The notes: generated from the letters alone by a model not told the origin. A stretch of 64,000 bases of DNA from Vibrio sp. JC009 (GCF_029016485.1 NZ_CP092106.1:2170001-2234000), one strand, 5' to 3'; counted from the first letter of the stretch, positions 27,846-37,563 are shown. Program-made: numbers and translations.

Positions 27846-28826
27846 TTAATCGACCAGTGTTGCCTGTTTTGCTATATAGTCAGGAAGATCTATCCCCCAT
27901 TTGTGCAACAGACTTTTACTGAACATAAAACGCCCCTGCCCGCCGGTTTCCTGTCGCAGGCGCTTTCCTTTATTCGCCAGCATTTCCATTGCCATTTGTC
28001 CGGCCAGCTTGCCTTCCTCATAACCAAAGATGACATAACCACCGATATTTTTGTTCGCTCCGATAGAAAAGTCCCAGAAACCAAAAGGAGGGATCTCGGT
28101 ATTCTTCGATGTCCAGTCAATCACCACTTCAGGATCAACATGCAAGCCACTGTCATCGTTTAATGTCTGATAAAGGCCGGCAATCAAAGCGTCATACCCC
28201 TGATCTTTCGCCGCTAATACGTATCTTTGCCACTCACTAAAACGACTTACCAGCTTTATATCCAGGTAGATACCAGAAAGGCGCATGGCGTCTTTCCCCT
28301 GGAAAATATCTTCCTTAATCACTCTGGCGGTTTCCTTTGAGTCAAGCAGCACCAGCACACGTTTTACCGGAAGCAACTTCTCAAGCATCAGGATTGAACG
28401 TCTGAGCAGAGGGCGCTCAATAACGCCGGTAAAATTAGGAGCCCCGACAACACCATATTTCCTCGGGTTGGCATTGATGCCAAGGTAAACAACCGGTGTG
28501 TCTGTTTTTAAAAGCATAGGAGCCAGGTATTTTAAGGCATTATCATCGCCCAGGATCACCAGTGTGGGATCCAGGTCCTGGTAAACCTTCCAGGCCGCTT
28601 CTGCACGCTCCTGATATTTTGACTCAGGCAGGCGCTTAGTATCCATCTCGAAGAAAACCAGCTCATGCTCCATACCGAGCATATCTTTCAGGCCCTGCTT
28701 GTAACTTTGATCCCAAAGATACTCGGCGTGATAGCTCTCAATGACTAAAATGGTACTAGCAGAAGTCAGAGGGCTCCACAGGAATAGCAGGAGCAGCGAT
28801 AAACCTACAGATTTCATAATACGCAT
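27846..28826 (-). CDS. Orphan periplasmic ABC-type substrate-binding protein
   Basis: 326 aa with a signal peptide ending SPLTSA. The mature part starts TILVIESYHAEYLWDQSYKQ, the form seen in the ABC_sub_bind family and in the sensor part of many Vibrio hybrid kinases; DPTLVILGDDNALKYLAP is also typical. No permease or ATPase is adjacent. It follows the response regulator/kinase/binding-protein operon on the same strand but behind a terminator, so it is probably separate. The ligand is unknown. Confidence 0.8.
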   Translation of the reverse strand: MRIMKSVGLSLLLLFLWSPLTSASTILVIESYHAEYLWDQSYKQGLKDMLGMEHELVFFEMDTKRLPESKYQERAEAAWKVYQDLDPTLVILGDDNALKYLAPMLLKTDTPVVYLGINANPRKYGVVGAPNFTGVIERPLLRRSILMLEKLLPVKRVLVLLDSKETARVIKEDIFQGKDAMRLSGIYLDIKLVSRFSEWQRYVLAAKDQGYDALIAGLYQTLNDDSGLHVDPEVVIDWTSKNTEIPPFGFWDFSIGANKNIGGYVIFGYEEGKLAGQMAMEMLANKGKRLRQETGGQGRFMFSKSLLHKWGIDLPDYIAKQATLVD

Positions 28827-28942
28827 TCTGAAACCTCATACTGACAAACCGATTAATTACACTTTTAGTCTAGTTCAACTCCCGCCTTTCAACATGAATA
28901 CCGATACTATTTTCCGGGAAAATCGGTTATTTTGGGCAAAAA

Positions 28943-28974
28943 AGAAACCGCTCGGAAATGAGCGGCTTCTTGTT
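28943..28974 (-). terminator. Terminator of the RR-HK-SBP operon
   Basis: On the minus strand, GAAGCCGCTC-ATTTCC-GAGCGGTTTC is followed by a T run (TTTTTT), 26 bases past the stop of the sugar-binding protein gene. Confidence 0.88.
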
Positions 28975-28999
28975 GTCACAGGTAGCATAAGCGCAAAAA

Positions 29000-30310
29000 C
29001 TACATCGCAGCTTTAACCACTCTTGCCAGGCGCTTAGCTGCTGCCTCCGGGCTGGCATTTTCATCATTGAAGAACTCGTTAACCACATCCATGACCGCGT
29101 TCTTAACATAACTGGTTGTCGACATATCCGCGGAAAGGCTTGGCAGCATATCAGGTGTGCCTTCCGCTCGTTTAAATGCTTTCATTGAATTCTGGGCGCA
29201 CAGGTCAAATCCCTCCAGAGAAATATCTGTTCTGGCAGGCAAAGAACCCTTGCTGTAGTTAAATGCCTCCTGAAACGAATCTGACATGATCACTTTCGCC
29301 ACATCTTTCTGTCCGGAAACATTTGAAGGGTCGTGTGTTTTAAAAAACACAAAGCTGTCGATGTTGTAACCGAAGGTATCTTCCGTTCCCGGCGCTGCAA
29401 CACAAAGATAATCTTCTCCCGGCACCTTTCCGGCTACATTAAATTCGCCTTTAGCCCAGTCACCCATGATTTGCATCGCAGCGGTTCCGTCGATAACCAT
29501 TTTAGTGGCAACGTTCCAGTCACGGCCTAATGCTTTGTCATCTATGTAATTACGCATTCTCTGGAAGGTGGCAAACACCTCAACCATTTTGTCACCGGAA
29601 AGCGTTGCCGAATCGAGCTCCACAAATGCTTTGTAATAGTCTTCGGCATCCAGCACCGCCATCGCCACCACATCAAACAGAGTCACGTTTTGCCATGCTT
29701 CAGAGCCGTGAGCCAGAGGAATGTAACCCGCTGCCTTTATGGTTTCTGCGACCAGGAAAAACTCATCCAGCGTTTTGGGAACAGGCAGGCTTAACTTTTT
29801 AAACAGCGGCGCGTTAATCCAGAGCTGATTCACCCTGTGCACATTAACCGGTGCGGCAACATATTTGCCTTTATACTTAACCGTTCTGGAAACCACCTCA
29901 GGAAGAAGTTCATCCCAGTGCTCCGTTTGAGCAACATCATCGATAGAACGAAGAAAGCCAAGCTGGCTCCACTCTTTAATATCGTATCCTTTGATCTGTG
30001 CCGATGTTGGAGGGTTACCGGAAACCGCGCGGGCTTTTAACACCATCATCGCGCTCTCACCACCGCCACCGGCGACAGAGAAGTCATTCCAGGTATAACC
30101 ATCCTGCTCAATGGCATTTTTCAGGATTTCTGCGGACTGAGCTTCACCGCCGGACGTCCACCAGTGCAGCACTTCAACACCTTTTGCACCAGGTGCAACG
30201 CCTACTTCTTCAGAGGCCAGAGAAGCATTCACTCCCGACATCAAAAGAAGAAGTAAACTTAACTTACTTTTTCGCAGCACTTTAAAAGGACTCAATTTAC
30301 TCTGTTTCAT
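29000..30310 (-). CDS. Sugar-binding periplasmic protein co-transcribed with a two-component system
   Basis: 436 aa, family-1 solute-binding protein. A signal peptide (hydrophobic core near KLSLLLLLMSGVNA) precedes a mature part containing VEVLHWWTSGGE, characteristic of carbohydrate binding proteins and close in form to Pseudomonas glucose-binding GltB. No ABC permease or ATPase is near. Its ATG overlaps the kinase stop as ATGA, so it is translated with the kinase. The context (kinase upstream, ptsG divergent) suggests that it presents a sugar, perhaps glucose, to the kinase; this is inference. Confidence 0.88.
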   Translation of the reverse strand: MKQSKLSPFKVLRKSKLSLLLLLMSGVNASLASEEVGVAPGAKGVEVLHWWTSGGEAQSAEILKNAIEQDGYTWNDFSVAGGGGESAMMVLKARAVSGNPPTSAQIKGYDIKEWSQLGFLRSIDDVAQTEHWDELLPEVVSRTVKYKGKYVAAPVNVHRVNQLWINAPLFKKLSLPVPKTLDEFFLVAETIKAAGYIPLAHGSEAWQNVTLFDVVAMAVLDAEDYYKAFVELDSATLSGDKMVEVFATFQRMRNYIDDKALGRDWNVATKMVIDGTAAMQIMGDWAKGEFNVAGKVPGEDYLCVAAPGTEDTFGYNIDSFVFFKTHDPSNVSGQKDVAKVIMSDSFQEAFNYSKGSLPARTDISLEGFDLCAQNSMKAFKRAEGTPDMLPSLSADMSTTSYVKNAVMDVVNEFFNDENASPEAAAKRLARVVKAAM

Positions 30311-31809
30311 TTCACTGTATCTCTTGGCAGGGTTATTTCAACCTGCAAGCCACCTTCTTCACGATTACTAATGGTCAGTTTACCGCCATGCGCATTAACA
30401 ATGCTTCTTGCGATCCCCATACCTAATCCGTGACCTGTGCTGTCCGTCGCCAAGCGGAAATAGGGTTTAAACACATCTTCCATGCGTTCTGAAGGTATTC
30501 CCGGACCTTCGTCCATTACGGTTAACTTAAGTAGTGCAGAAGTGTCTTCAATTACAACTACAACTCTGTCACCGTATTTCACTCCGTTATCAATAATATT
30601 GGTTAAACAGCGTTTTAGCGCCAGAGGCTTACACAAAAACGGATCTATTTTATCTTCGGAGAAGATAACATTCCGCTCGTCGGTATTGTGCCGCTCTGCG
30701 ATGCTTTCAAGTATATCCATCACATCAACCTGAACCAGGTTTTCGTGGATGTCCGTATCTTTCACGATCTGCAACGCGCCTTTTACCATTAACTCCAGCT
30801 CATCCAGATCTTTATTGAATTTCAGCCCGCGCTGCTCATCTTCTATAAGCTCAGAGCGAATTCTGAGCCGGGTTATCGGCGTTTTAAGATCGTGTGATAT
30901 TGCACTAAATAACCTTTCTCTGTCATCAATATGCCGCTTCAGCGCCTTTTGCATATGATTAAACGCCTGTGTTGCAGTAACCAGCTCTGAAGCGCCCTCT
31001 TCTTTTAGTGGCGGCTGGTCGATATCACGGCTAAGTGCATTTGCCGCCTTTGCCAGTCTTTTCAGCGGTTTAACCTGACGACGCACCATGGCGTAAGTAA
31101 AAGTCATCAAAAGTGCTGTGATAAAGACGATGAAAAACATCTGTTGTGTCGAAAGCACTTCATCTTCAAGCATCGAATAAGGAGAAGGAAGCAATGCCGC
31201 AATATACAGCCACTCTTTTTCTGCCATTTTTATCTGAACAACTAAAATGGGCGGATTCAGCGGCTCCAATGTCAGGGTATAGTGCGCCCAGGACTTAGGC
31301 AGATCACTTAAATAAGTTTCATTGGTCAGTACCCGCAGCGTTTCAGGCCTAGAAAACTCAACCAGGATATCGTTTTTATCGCTGACCTTTTCAAGCTTCT
31401 GCTCCAGCACGTCCCTAAACACCTGCTTAGCAACCGTTTTCATTTCATTGCTTCTTGCCGGATCTATCTTTATCTCTTCTTCATTAAATGAAACAAAGAA
31501 GCGCGTGCCACCAATATTCCTTAGCTGATTCAACACTACATGGCGATATTGCAACGGCAACGACTGAAAAAAGTTGGCAGTAGAAGCAAAGTTATTTGCC
31601 ATACTGGTTGCCGTTGATTTCAGACCCTGCTGCCCCTGATATTTTGACTGATAGTACCAAATGGTAGTCGCAACAAGCTGGGCCAGAATGACGGACAATA
31701 AGGTAAGCCACAGTGTTCTCGATACCAGCGAGCGCGGTACCAGTTCCGAAGCACGCTGCTTTATCTGCTTATATACATCGCTGTAGTAATCAGCACTATC
31801 TTTAATCAT
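30307..31809 (-). CDS. Sensor histidine kinase of the sugar-linked two-component system
   Basis: 500 aa. Two membrane helices (residues ~32-52 and ~230-252) enclose a ~175-residue periplasmic sensor region. HAMP follows, then the dimerisation box AISHDLKTPITR with the phosphorylated His, and an ATPase domain with N-box CLTNIIDNGVKYG, DEGPGIP and GLGMGIA. It overlaps the upstream response regulator by 8 bases and the downstream binding-protein gene by 4. The large periplasmic region could receive a signal from that binding protein. It resembles Pseudomonas GtrS in context. Confidence 0.93.
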   Translation of the reverse strand: MIKDSADYYSDVYKQIKQRASELVPRSLVSRTLWLTLLSVILAQLVATTIWYYQSKYQGQQGLKSTATSMANNFASTANFFQSLPLQYRHVVLNQLRNIGGTRFFVSFNEEEIKIDPARSNEMKTVAKQVFRDVLEQKLEKVSDKNDILVEFSRPETLRVLTNETYLSDLPKSWAHYTLTLEPLNPPILVVQIKMAEKEWLYIAALLPSPYSMLEDEVLSTQQMFFIVFITALLMTFTYAMVRRQVKPLKRLAKAANALSRDIDQPPLKEEGASELVTATQAFNHMQKALKRHIDDRERLFSAISHDLKTPITRLRIRSELIEDEQRGLKFNKDLDELELMVKGALQIVKDTDIHENLVQVDVMDILESIAERHNTDERNVIFSEDKIDPFLCKPLALKRCLTNIIDNGVKYGDRVVVVIEDTSALLKLTVMDEGPGIPSERMEDVFKPYFRLATDSTGHGLGMGIARSIVNAHGGKLTISNREEGGLQVEITLPRDTVK

Positions 31810-32527
31810 CGTAGGTCACTTCTGCAGACAAGATATATCCGTCACCACGCATGGTCTTTATCAGCTTAGGGTTTTTACCGCTATCGCCCAGGCGGCCCCG
31901 AAGACGGGATAGCTGAACATCCAGGCCACGCTCTGTTGGCAGTGCATTCCGGCCTTTTATTGCCTGAGTAATGGTATCTCTGTCCAGAACCTGGTTCGGA
32001 CTTTCAAGAAACAGCATCAGCAGGTTAAAGTCTTTTCCGGACAGCTCGAACTCTTCCTCATTTTCAAGATTTGTCAGCATATGAGTAAGCGTATTCAGTC
32101 TCCACTGAGCAAACTGAACAAATTTAGGTTTCGGCTTTTCTTCCTGTACACCACCACCACGGGTACGACGCAGCATTGCTTTTATTCTTGCATTTAACTG
32201 ACGCGGGCTAAATGGCTTAGCAATATAATCATCCGCGCCAATTTCTAACCCGACAATCTGATCGGTTTCATCAGATACCGCCGTAAGCATAATAATAGGT
32301 ACGTTGGAACTTTTACGAACGTATTGACACAAGGTGAAGCCATCATCCCCCGGCATCATAACATCCAGTAATATAAGGTCTGGCTCGCCTTCCAACAGGC
32401 GGCGTTTCATCTCTTCGCCTTCAGAGGCTAATACAACCGTATATCCGGCTTTAGTTAAATACTCATCCAGCAGTTCACGAATCTCAAAGTCATCGTCAAC
32501 AACAAGTATTTTCTTCTTTACAGACAT
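31802..32527 (-). CDS. OmpR-family response regulator of the sugar-linked system
   Basis: 241 aa. The receiver domain has the acidic pair DDDFE, phospho-acceptor Asp in LILLDVMMPGDDG and the conserved Lys in YIAKPFSPRQL. The C-terminal winged helix ends with RGDGYILSAEV. It is the first gene of a three-gene overlapping operon (regulator, kinase, sugar-binding protein) and is divergent from ptsG across 431 bases. Repeated TGTAAC/TGTTAC hexamers in that gap are candidate binding sites. Confidence 0.94.
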   Translation of the reverse strand: MSVKKKILVVDDDFEIRELLDEYLTKAGYTVVLASEGEEMKRRLLEGEPDLILLDVMMPGDDGFTLCQYVRKSSNVPIIMLTAVSDETDQIVGLEIGADDYIAKPFSPRQLNARIKAMLRRTRGGGVQEEKPKPKFVQFAQWRLNTLTHMLTNLENEEEFELSGKDFNLLMLFLESPNQVLDRDTITQAIKGRNALPTERGLDVQLSRLRGRLGDSGKNPKLIKTMRGDGYILSAEVTYDD

Positions 32528-32958
32528 AGACCTAATCCTTCTTTCACGATAATACGGCGATGCTCGCTCACCATATATTCATTATAGTGTTATATCGTTG
32601 TTCATTTCCCACTTACATTCAGTAACCGCTTAGTAGGGTAAAGTAAGCGATTGTAACGTGAGACAACCATTTTAGTGCGTTATGTAACCTGATTCTATCA
32701 TGGCTTTACCAGAAGATTACGTTGGATTGCACTCTGTTACGTTATGTTACATTGGGCGTGACCATGCCCTCGTTAAATCCGTTTAGAGAATTTTAATATA
32801 TACCCCGTGAAGACAAGTTCGATAATTTTACGGATTTGTTGTTACGAAGAATATTATTCTTCAGTGCTTTATTCGCTAATTAAAATATTAAATCAGTTTA
32901 ATAAACAATTTTATTAGTTAGCAAATAATCTAATACAAAAACTATATCGGGGTTTACG
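32528..32958. other. Intergenic region between the two-component operon and ptsG
   Basis: 431 bases carrying divergent promoters. It holds four TGTAAC/TGTTAC hexamers (described separately) and an AT-rich stretch before ptsG. No ORF is supported. Confidence 0.65.
32652..32751. promoter_or_regulatory. Cluster of TGTAAC/TGTTAC hexamers, candidate response-regulator sites
   Basis: TGTAAC occurs at 32652-32657 and 32683-32688; TGTTAC occurs at 32735-32740 and 32745-32750, the last two exactly 10 bp apart in direct repeat. Tandem half-sites about one helical turn apart are typical of OmpR-family dimers. They lie ~125-300 bp upstream of the regulator start and ~210-310 bp upstream of ptsG. Confidence 0.5.
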
Positions 32959-34347
32959 ATGAACGTATTTAGTACAATGCAAAAAATGGGTCGCAGTCTA
33001 ATGCTTCCTGTAGCATGTATGCCAGCTGCTGGTATCCTGCTTGGTATTGGTGGTAACTCAGAAGTTGCTAAGTTCCTGCCAGAAATCGTTGCACAAATCA
33101 TGACTGAAGCTGGTCTTGGTGTGTTTGCAAACATGGCTCTACTATTCGCTATCGGTGTTGCTCTTGGCTTTGCTAAGAACGACGGTGTAGCAGCTCTTGC
33201 AGCAGGTCTTGGTTACCTGACAATGACACGAGTACTTGGCGTTGTAGCACCTGGCACTGATGTTGGTGTATTCGGCGGTGTTATCATGGGTCTGGTTGCA
33301 GCGGAACTATTTAACCGTTACCACACTATCAAGCTGCCAACCTACCTTGGTTTCTTCGGTGGTAAGCGTTTCGTACCTATCGTTACATCGCTTGCAGCGT
33401 GTGTAATGGCAGCTATCCTTGCTATCGTATGGCAACCAATCGGTGCTGGTATCGAAGCATTCTCTCACTGGGCTGCTTACCAGTCTCCGGAAGTTGCATT
33501 TGGTATCTACGGTATCGTTGAACGCTCTCTGATCCCATTCGGTCTGCACCACATCTGGAACGCACCATTCTTCTACGAAGTAGGTGAATTCACAACTGCA
33601 GCTGGTGAAGTTGTTAAAGGTGAAATCCCACGTTACCTTGCTGGTGACCCAACTGCTGGTAACCTGGCTGGTGGCTACATGTTCAAGATGTTCGGTCTGC
33701 CTGCAGCATGTCTTGCAATGTACGTAACTGCTAAGAGCGACAAGCAAAAAGTGGTAGCTTCAATCCTTGGTTCTGCTGCACTGACTTCGTTCCTGACAGG
33801 TATTACTGAGCCAATCGAATTCGCATTCCTATTCGTAGCTCCACTACTATACGTAGTTCACGCTCTACTAGCTGGTTCTGCATTCGTAGTAATGATTCTG
33901 ATGGGTATTAAGCACGGTACTACATTCAGCCACGGTCTGTTCGACTTTACTCTACTGTTCGGTCAGTCTACAAACGGCATGATGCTACCAGTTATCGGTC
34001 TTGTATACGCAGCTATCTACTTCTTCGTATTCACAGCGCTAATCAAAGCGTTTGACCTGAAAACTCCTGGTCGTGAAGATGAGTCTGAGTCTCAGGTTGA
34101 AGTTAAGTCTGACAGCAGCGAGCTTGCTCAGGACATCACTACAGCATTCGGCGGCAAAGCTAACATCAAAGACCTGGACGCATGTATCACTCGTCTACGT
34201 GTAACAGTAAACGATGGCAGCAAAGTAGATACTGATAAACTGAAAGCACTAGGTGCAGCTGGCGTATTCGTTAAAGGCGATAACTTCCAGGCAGTATTCG
34301 GTACTCACTCTGAAATCATTAAAGGCCAGATGGAAGCACTAGCTTAA
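32959..34347 (+). CDS. ptsG: PTS glucose-specific EIICB component
   Basis: 462 aa. The EIIC domain (residues ~1-370) has the family motif [10 protein letters not shown] and TGITEPIEF; the EIIB domain at the C terminus carries the phosphorylated Cys in DACITRLRV. It imports and phosphorylates glucose and depends on a separate EIIA (Crr). Codon use is strongly biased, implying high expression. It is divergent from a two-component operon that includes a sugar-binding protein. A strong terminator follows. Confidence 0.95.
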   Translation: MNVFSTMQKMGRSLMLPVACMPAAGILLGIGGNSEVAKFLPEIVAQIMTEAGLGVFANMALLFAIGVALGFAKNDGVAALAAGLGYLTMTRVLGVVAPGTDVGVFGGVIMGLVAAELFNRYHTIKLPTYLGFFGGKRFVPIVTSLAACVMAAILAIVWQPIGAGIEAFSHWAAYQSPEVAFGIYGIVERSLIPFGLHHIWNAPFFYEVGEFTTAAGEVVKGEIPRYLAGDPTAGNLAGGYMFKMFGLPAACLAMYVTAKSDKQKVVASILGSAALTSFLTGITEPIEFAFLFVAPLLYVVHALLAGSAFVVMILMGIKHGTTFSHGLFDFTLLFGQSTNGMMLPVIGLVYAAIYFFVFTALIKAFDLKTPGREDESESQVEVKSDSSELAQDITTAFGGKANIKDLDACITRLRVTVNDGSKVDTDKLKALGAAGVFVKGDNFQAVFGTHSEIIKGQMEALA

Positions 34348-34384
34348 TCCAAAGCCTATAAAAAACTGATAGTTACAGATACTC

Positions 34385-34412
34385 AAACCGGGCTGAAAAG
34401 CCCGGTTTTTTT
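34385..34412 (+). terminator. Terminator of ptsG
   Basis: AAACCGGGC-TGAAAA-GCCCGGTTT followed by a T run, 38 bases after the stop. Confidence 0.92.
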
Positions 34413-34674
34413 ATGCTCTTCATTTCTGGGTTAAAACAATGAACTGAGGGTCAGTTATGTTACAAGTCTTCTTAACTCATGCCTTTGTACTGAAAATTAC
34501 TGTAACTTTTAGTACAGTAACTTTCAGTACAATAATTTCATTTAAGTGCAATCTTTAATGTAGGCAGTCCACCCGGCCAACCAACATTTTTTAAAAAATC
34601 TGCACACATTTTCAGCAAACAGTTAAATTAGGGGTTTACAAGTTTTTCATACCCTTATATTATGCCTCGCACAC
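34413..34674 (+). other. Intergenic region before tRNA-Ser
   Basis: 262 bases. A 15-base unit (GTAACTTTTAGTACA / GTAACTTTCAGTACA) is repeated in tandem at ~34502-34531. The tRNA promoter presumably lies within the last 60 bases. No ORF is seen. Confidence 0.55.
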
Positions 34675-34765
34675 GGAGAGATGGCTGAGTGGTTGAAAGC
34701 ACCGGTCTTGAAAACCGGCATACGTTAATAGCGTATCTAGGGTTCAAATCCCTATCTCTCCGCCA
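34675..34765 (+). tRNA. tRNA-Ser (anticodon UGA), CCA encoded
   Basis: 91 nt class II tRNA. Acceptor GGAGAGA pairs with TCTCTCC; the anticodon loop CTTGAAA sits on a CCGGT/ACCGG stem; a long variable arm (CATACGTTAATAGCGTATC) marks it as tRNA-Ser; the T loop is GTTCAAATC; discriminator G and CCA follow. A terminator lies 9 bases on. Confidence 0.97.
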
Positions 34766-34773
34766 CATTAAGA

Positions 34774-34801
34774 AGCCCGCTGAGAAATCAGCGGGCTTTT
34801 T
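34774..34801 (+). terminator. Terminator of tRNA-Ser
   Basis: AGCCCGCTGA-GAAA-TCAGCGGGCT then TTTT; a perfect 10-bp stem. Confidence 0.9.
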
Positions 34802-35040
34802 CGTTTCTGCTTTTCTGTCTTTATTTCTGTCTAATTGCTGCTAGCTAAACAATGTACTGTTGTTTAGTTGTGTTTAGTTCCATTTATAATTGGCAGGACC
34901 ACGTTACCTTAACATCGAAATTTCTTATTTTTAAAACATCACGCTTACTCTCCACTTACTAATCTATTAAGTGCACATCAACTATTTTTATATTGGAGTT
35001 AATAGTTTATGCATTCCTGATAACAACAATGGAGTTAAGC
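34802..35040 (+). other. Intergenic region before the first beta-barrel gene
   Basis: 239 bases, AT-rich; TTTAGTTGTGTTTAGTT repeats are seen near 34860. It presumably holds the promoter. An in-frame upstream Met at 34993 is not supported because GGAGT sits right before ATG 35041. Confidence 0.55.
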
Positions 35041-35664
35041 ATGAAAACAATGTCTAAAGTTGGAAGCACTACTGCGCTGGCACTAACTCTTCTATCTGCA
35101 AACGTGTCCGCTGAAGAACAGTATCCTCTACCGGACGGGTACAATGATATTTACTTCGGTCTAACAAGTACTTTCGTAACTGTAGATTTCAAAGGCAGCT
35201 ATTATGATGCAAGTGAAGACGATACGCTGTCAGGGAAAAAAGATATTCATGGCAATACACTACTCGGTGTTTTAGTCGGCTATCAATTTAACCCTTGGAT
35301 GGCTGTAGAGGGAAGGGGCTACCGAAGCGTTGCTAATGGCAAGTGGTACGGTTTTCCAATAGATGTAACCGAATACTATGGCGTTTTTGGTCGAGCTATT
35401 TTGCCAGTATGCAAATATTTTAGCACATATGGCTTGGTAGGCTATGGTACCGGAACTATGGAAGGGTTTGGAGCCTCCGATACCGAAAATGACCTCGCTT
35501 ATGGGTTAGGAGTAGAGTTTAATAAAGGAGGTCGAACCAGACTACAAGTAGAATGGGTTATGTACCATGACGAAAAGTACACGGTTAATTATTCTAATGG
35601 TGATATAGCTACTCTTGATGCAGAATTAAGCTCCATCAACGCCAACTTAGTTTGGAGTTTCTGA
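35041..35664 (+). CDS. Outer-membrane beta-barrel protein (porin-like small barrel)
   Basis: 207 aa with a signal peptide cut after ANVSA. The mature part shows alternating aromatic/hydrophobic strands (DIYFGLTSTFVTVDF, TLLGVLVGYQFN) and ends with a C-terminal Phe (NLVWSF), the outer-membrane targeting signature. It fits the OmpA-like/OMP_b-brl group of ~8-stranded barrels. ATG 35041 has GGAGT ten bases upstream. Function unknown. A second barrel gene follows. Confidence 0.82.
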   Translation: MKTMSKVGSTTALALTLLSANVSAEEQYPLPDGYNDIYFGLTSTFVTVDFKGSYYDASEDDTLSGKKDIHGNTLLGVLVGYQFNPWMAVEGRGYRSVANGKWYGFPIDVTEYYGVFGRAILPVCKYFSTYGLVGYGTGTMEGFGASDTENDLAYGLGVEFNKGGRTRLQVEWVMYHDEKYTVNYSNGDIATLDAELSSINANLVWSF

Positions 35665-35670
35665 TATATC

Positions 35671-35695
35671 GTTGCTGGGGTGGCTCTCCAGCAAC
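35671..35695 (+). terminator. Hairpin after first beta-barrel gene
   Basis: GTTGCTGG (35671-35678) pairs with CCAGCAAC (35688-35695); the following sequence is only mildly T-rich. Confidence 0.6.
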
Positions 35696-35957
35696 AAACT
35701 TCTACTTTTTCAACTTCATCCTTTATCTACCGTCAAAATTGGCTTGTTCGCTCCCGGCTCGATTTTTTCAATACCTTCTCTCAATAGCTGCAATTCCTGC
35801 TTATAGCTCGCTTCTGAGAACCTAACTCCCCCTCCTTTCCCGCCCACGTAAACACCCGGTCAATTTTCTGCAAAATCACACCATATGCAGCCAATTTCAT
35901 TTTTACTGCCATTAGAATGCGCACTAAACAATCCGAGCAATGAGTTACGAGGATACA

Positions 35958-36758
35958 ATGAAAACACAGATCCCTCTTTATTGCGCGTCCGTTGCGGCGA
36001 GCATATGCACGACTTCTGCCTTTGCAAAAGAGGCGGAACTGCAGGATATGTCTGATCCTCTGGCGGTTTATACACAAGGCGGTGTAGGTATTACCGATAA
36101 AGGGTTTAATATCAAAATAGGTCAAAGCTACGATACCGGCAGTGCGTCAACTATGGCGATGAATGTTATTGAGATAAAAGGTATCGCTGGTGAAACCCTG
36201 GGGGTTCGTGATGACGATGAGGCAAAATATCAAAGCGTTGATGATTCTATTGACTCATTCAGGTTGCGTAATTTTAAAGTCGATTTAAATGATGGGCGTG
36301 GCAGCCAGTTAGATATTAGCTACAACAAAGACAAGGATACATTTACCGGCTCTTACAGCCTGATTCAGGCACTTCCCAGAATGGGGCCATTAAACTTCTA
36401 TCCGCTTGCCGGAGTTGGTTTAGATGTGATGAACTCAGAGTCTTCCGCGTACCAGGGCCCGGATGCCGGTTCCGGTTATACGTTCCCCGGAACCTTTGCT
36501 GTGGTCGGTGTTTATTCAAAGCTAAAAGTCACAGATAAAATCTGGCTGAACTATAACCCTATGTATATGGTAACCCTCTCCGGAGCAACCTGGTATAAAG
36601 ACGGAATTTATGCTGGTGACAGAGACATACTTGCCCACGAATTTGCAGCCTCTTATCAGATAAGCCCTCGCAGCAATATCCGCTACTTTGCGAACTGGAG
36701 CGACAAGGTAAACTTTGGCAGTGGTGATCACCGAATCGAATACAACTACCAGTTTTAG
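35958..36758 (+). CDS. Predicted outer-membrane barrel protein
   Basis: 266 aa. Signal peptide MKTQIPLYCASVAASICTTS ends at AFA. The mature part is strand-rich with aromatic girdle residues (e.g. IWLNYNPMYMVTLSGATWY) and ends RIEYNYQF with C-terminal Phe, so it is probably an outer-membrane barrel. ATG 35958 follows GAGG. No family assignment is made. It is a separate unit after the small barrel gene, not a duplicate of it by eye. Confidence 0.75.
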   Translation: MKTQIPLYCASVAASICTTSAFAKEAELQDMSDPLAVYTQGGVGITDKGFNIKIGQSYDTGSASTMAMNVIEIKGIAGETLGVRDDDEAKYQSVDDSIDSFRLRNFKVDLNDGRGSQLDISYNKDKDTFTGSYSLIQALPRMGPLNFYPLAGVGLDVMNSESSAYQGPDAGSGYTFPGTFAVVGVYSKLKVTDKIWLNYNPMYMVTLSGATWYKDGIYAGDRDILAHEFAASYQISPRSNIRYFANWSDKVNFGSGDHRIEYNYQF

Positions 36759-36773
36759 CCTGCAATAAACCAC

Positions 36774-36800
36774 TCCGGCAAAGTAAGCAGATTTGCCGGA
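36774..36800 (+). terminator. Hairpin after second barrel gene
   Basis: TCCGGCAAA and TTTGCCGGA form a perfect 9-bp stem with a 9-base loop, 15 bases after the stop; no T run follows. Confidence 0.5.
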
Positions 36801-36868
36801 ATCCAGGTGACAAATTAAGACCAAATCCACTACCCTATGAAAAATGGCATTTCATATGGAAAACGACA

Positions 36869-37555
36869 ATGGATAAAGTTCTTATTACCGGAGCCAATCG
36901 CGGCATTGGCCTTGCGCTTGTCAAACAATACCTTAACTCGGGCTGGGAAGTATTCGCCACCTACCGCGATGCAGAGAGCGCATCTGAACTGCTTGCTCTC
37001 ACCAAACAGCATCCGCAGCTTAGCAGTTATCAGTTGGATGTTACCGACTATCCGGCGATAGAAGCGCTGCAACCTAAGCTTCCGGCAATCGATCTGCTAA
37101 TCAATAACGCTGGCTACTACGGCCCGAAAGGCTACGGCTTTGGAAATACAGATGTAGAAGAGTGGCGTAAAGTCTTCGAGATTAACTCCATTGCCCCTTT
37201 AAAGCTGGTTGAAACTCTTTATCCTAACCTTCTGCAAGGCCGGTTAAAGCGCGTTGCCTGCATCTCATCTAAAGTTGGCAGCATGACAGAGAATACTTCC
37301 GGAGGCGGATACATTTACCGTTCATCAAAAGCGGCAGTTAACTCTGTGGTAAAAAGCCTGAGCAACGATCTGAGCAAAGAAGACTTTACCGTGGTTGCAC
37401 TGCATCCCGGTTGGGTTTTGACCGAGATGGGCGGGCCGAATGCTTTGATTTCCACTGAGGTCAGTACGGAAGGATTATTCTCAGTGATAGATAAGCTTAA
37501 GCCAGAAGATAGCGGACGTTTTCTGAACTACGACGGAACTGAAATTGCGTGGTAG
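36869..37555 (+). CDS. Short-chain dehydrogenase, C-factor/CsgA-like
   Basis: 228 aa with an intact classical SDR layout: TGANRGIG near the N terminus binds the NAD(P) cofactor, NNAG is in LLINNAGYYG, and the catalytic residues appear as Ser in ISSKVGS and Y-x-x-x-K in YRSSKAAVNS. The substrate is unknown; similar proteins are annotated after the Myxococcus C-factor. It is transcribed alone and converges on the chemoreceptor gene. Confidence 0.9.
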   Translation: MDKVLITGANRGIGLALVKQYLNSGWEVFATYRDAESASELLALTKQHPQLSSYQLDVTDYPAIEALQPKLPAIDLLINNAGYYGPKGYGFGNTDVEEWRKVFEINSIAPLKLVETLYPNLLQGRLKRVACISSKVGSMTENTSGGGYIYRSSKAAVNSVVKSLSNDLSKEDFTVVALHPGWVLTEMGGPNALISTEVSTEGLFSVIDKLKPEDSGRFLNYDGTEIAW

Positions 37556-37563
37556 AAAATGAA

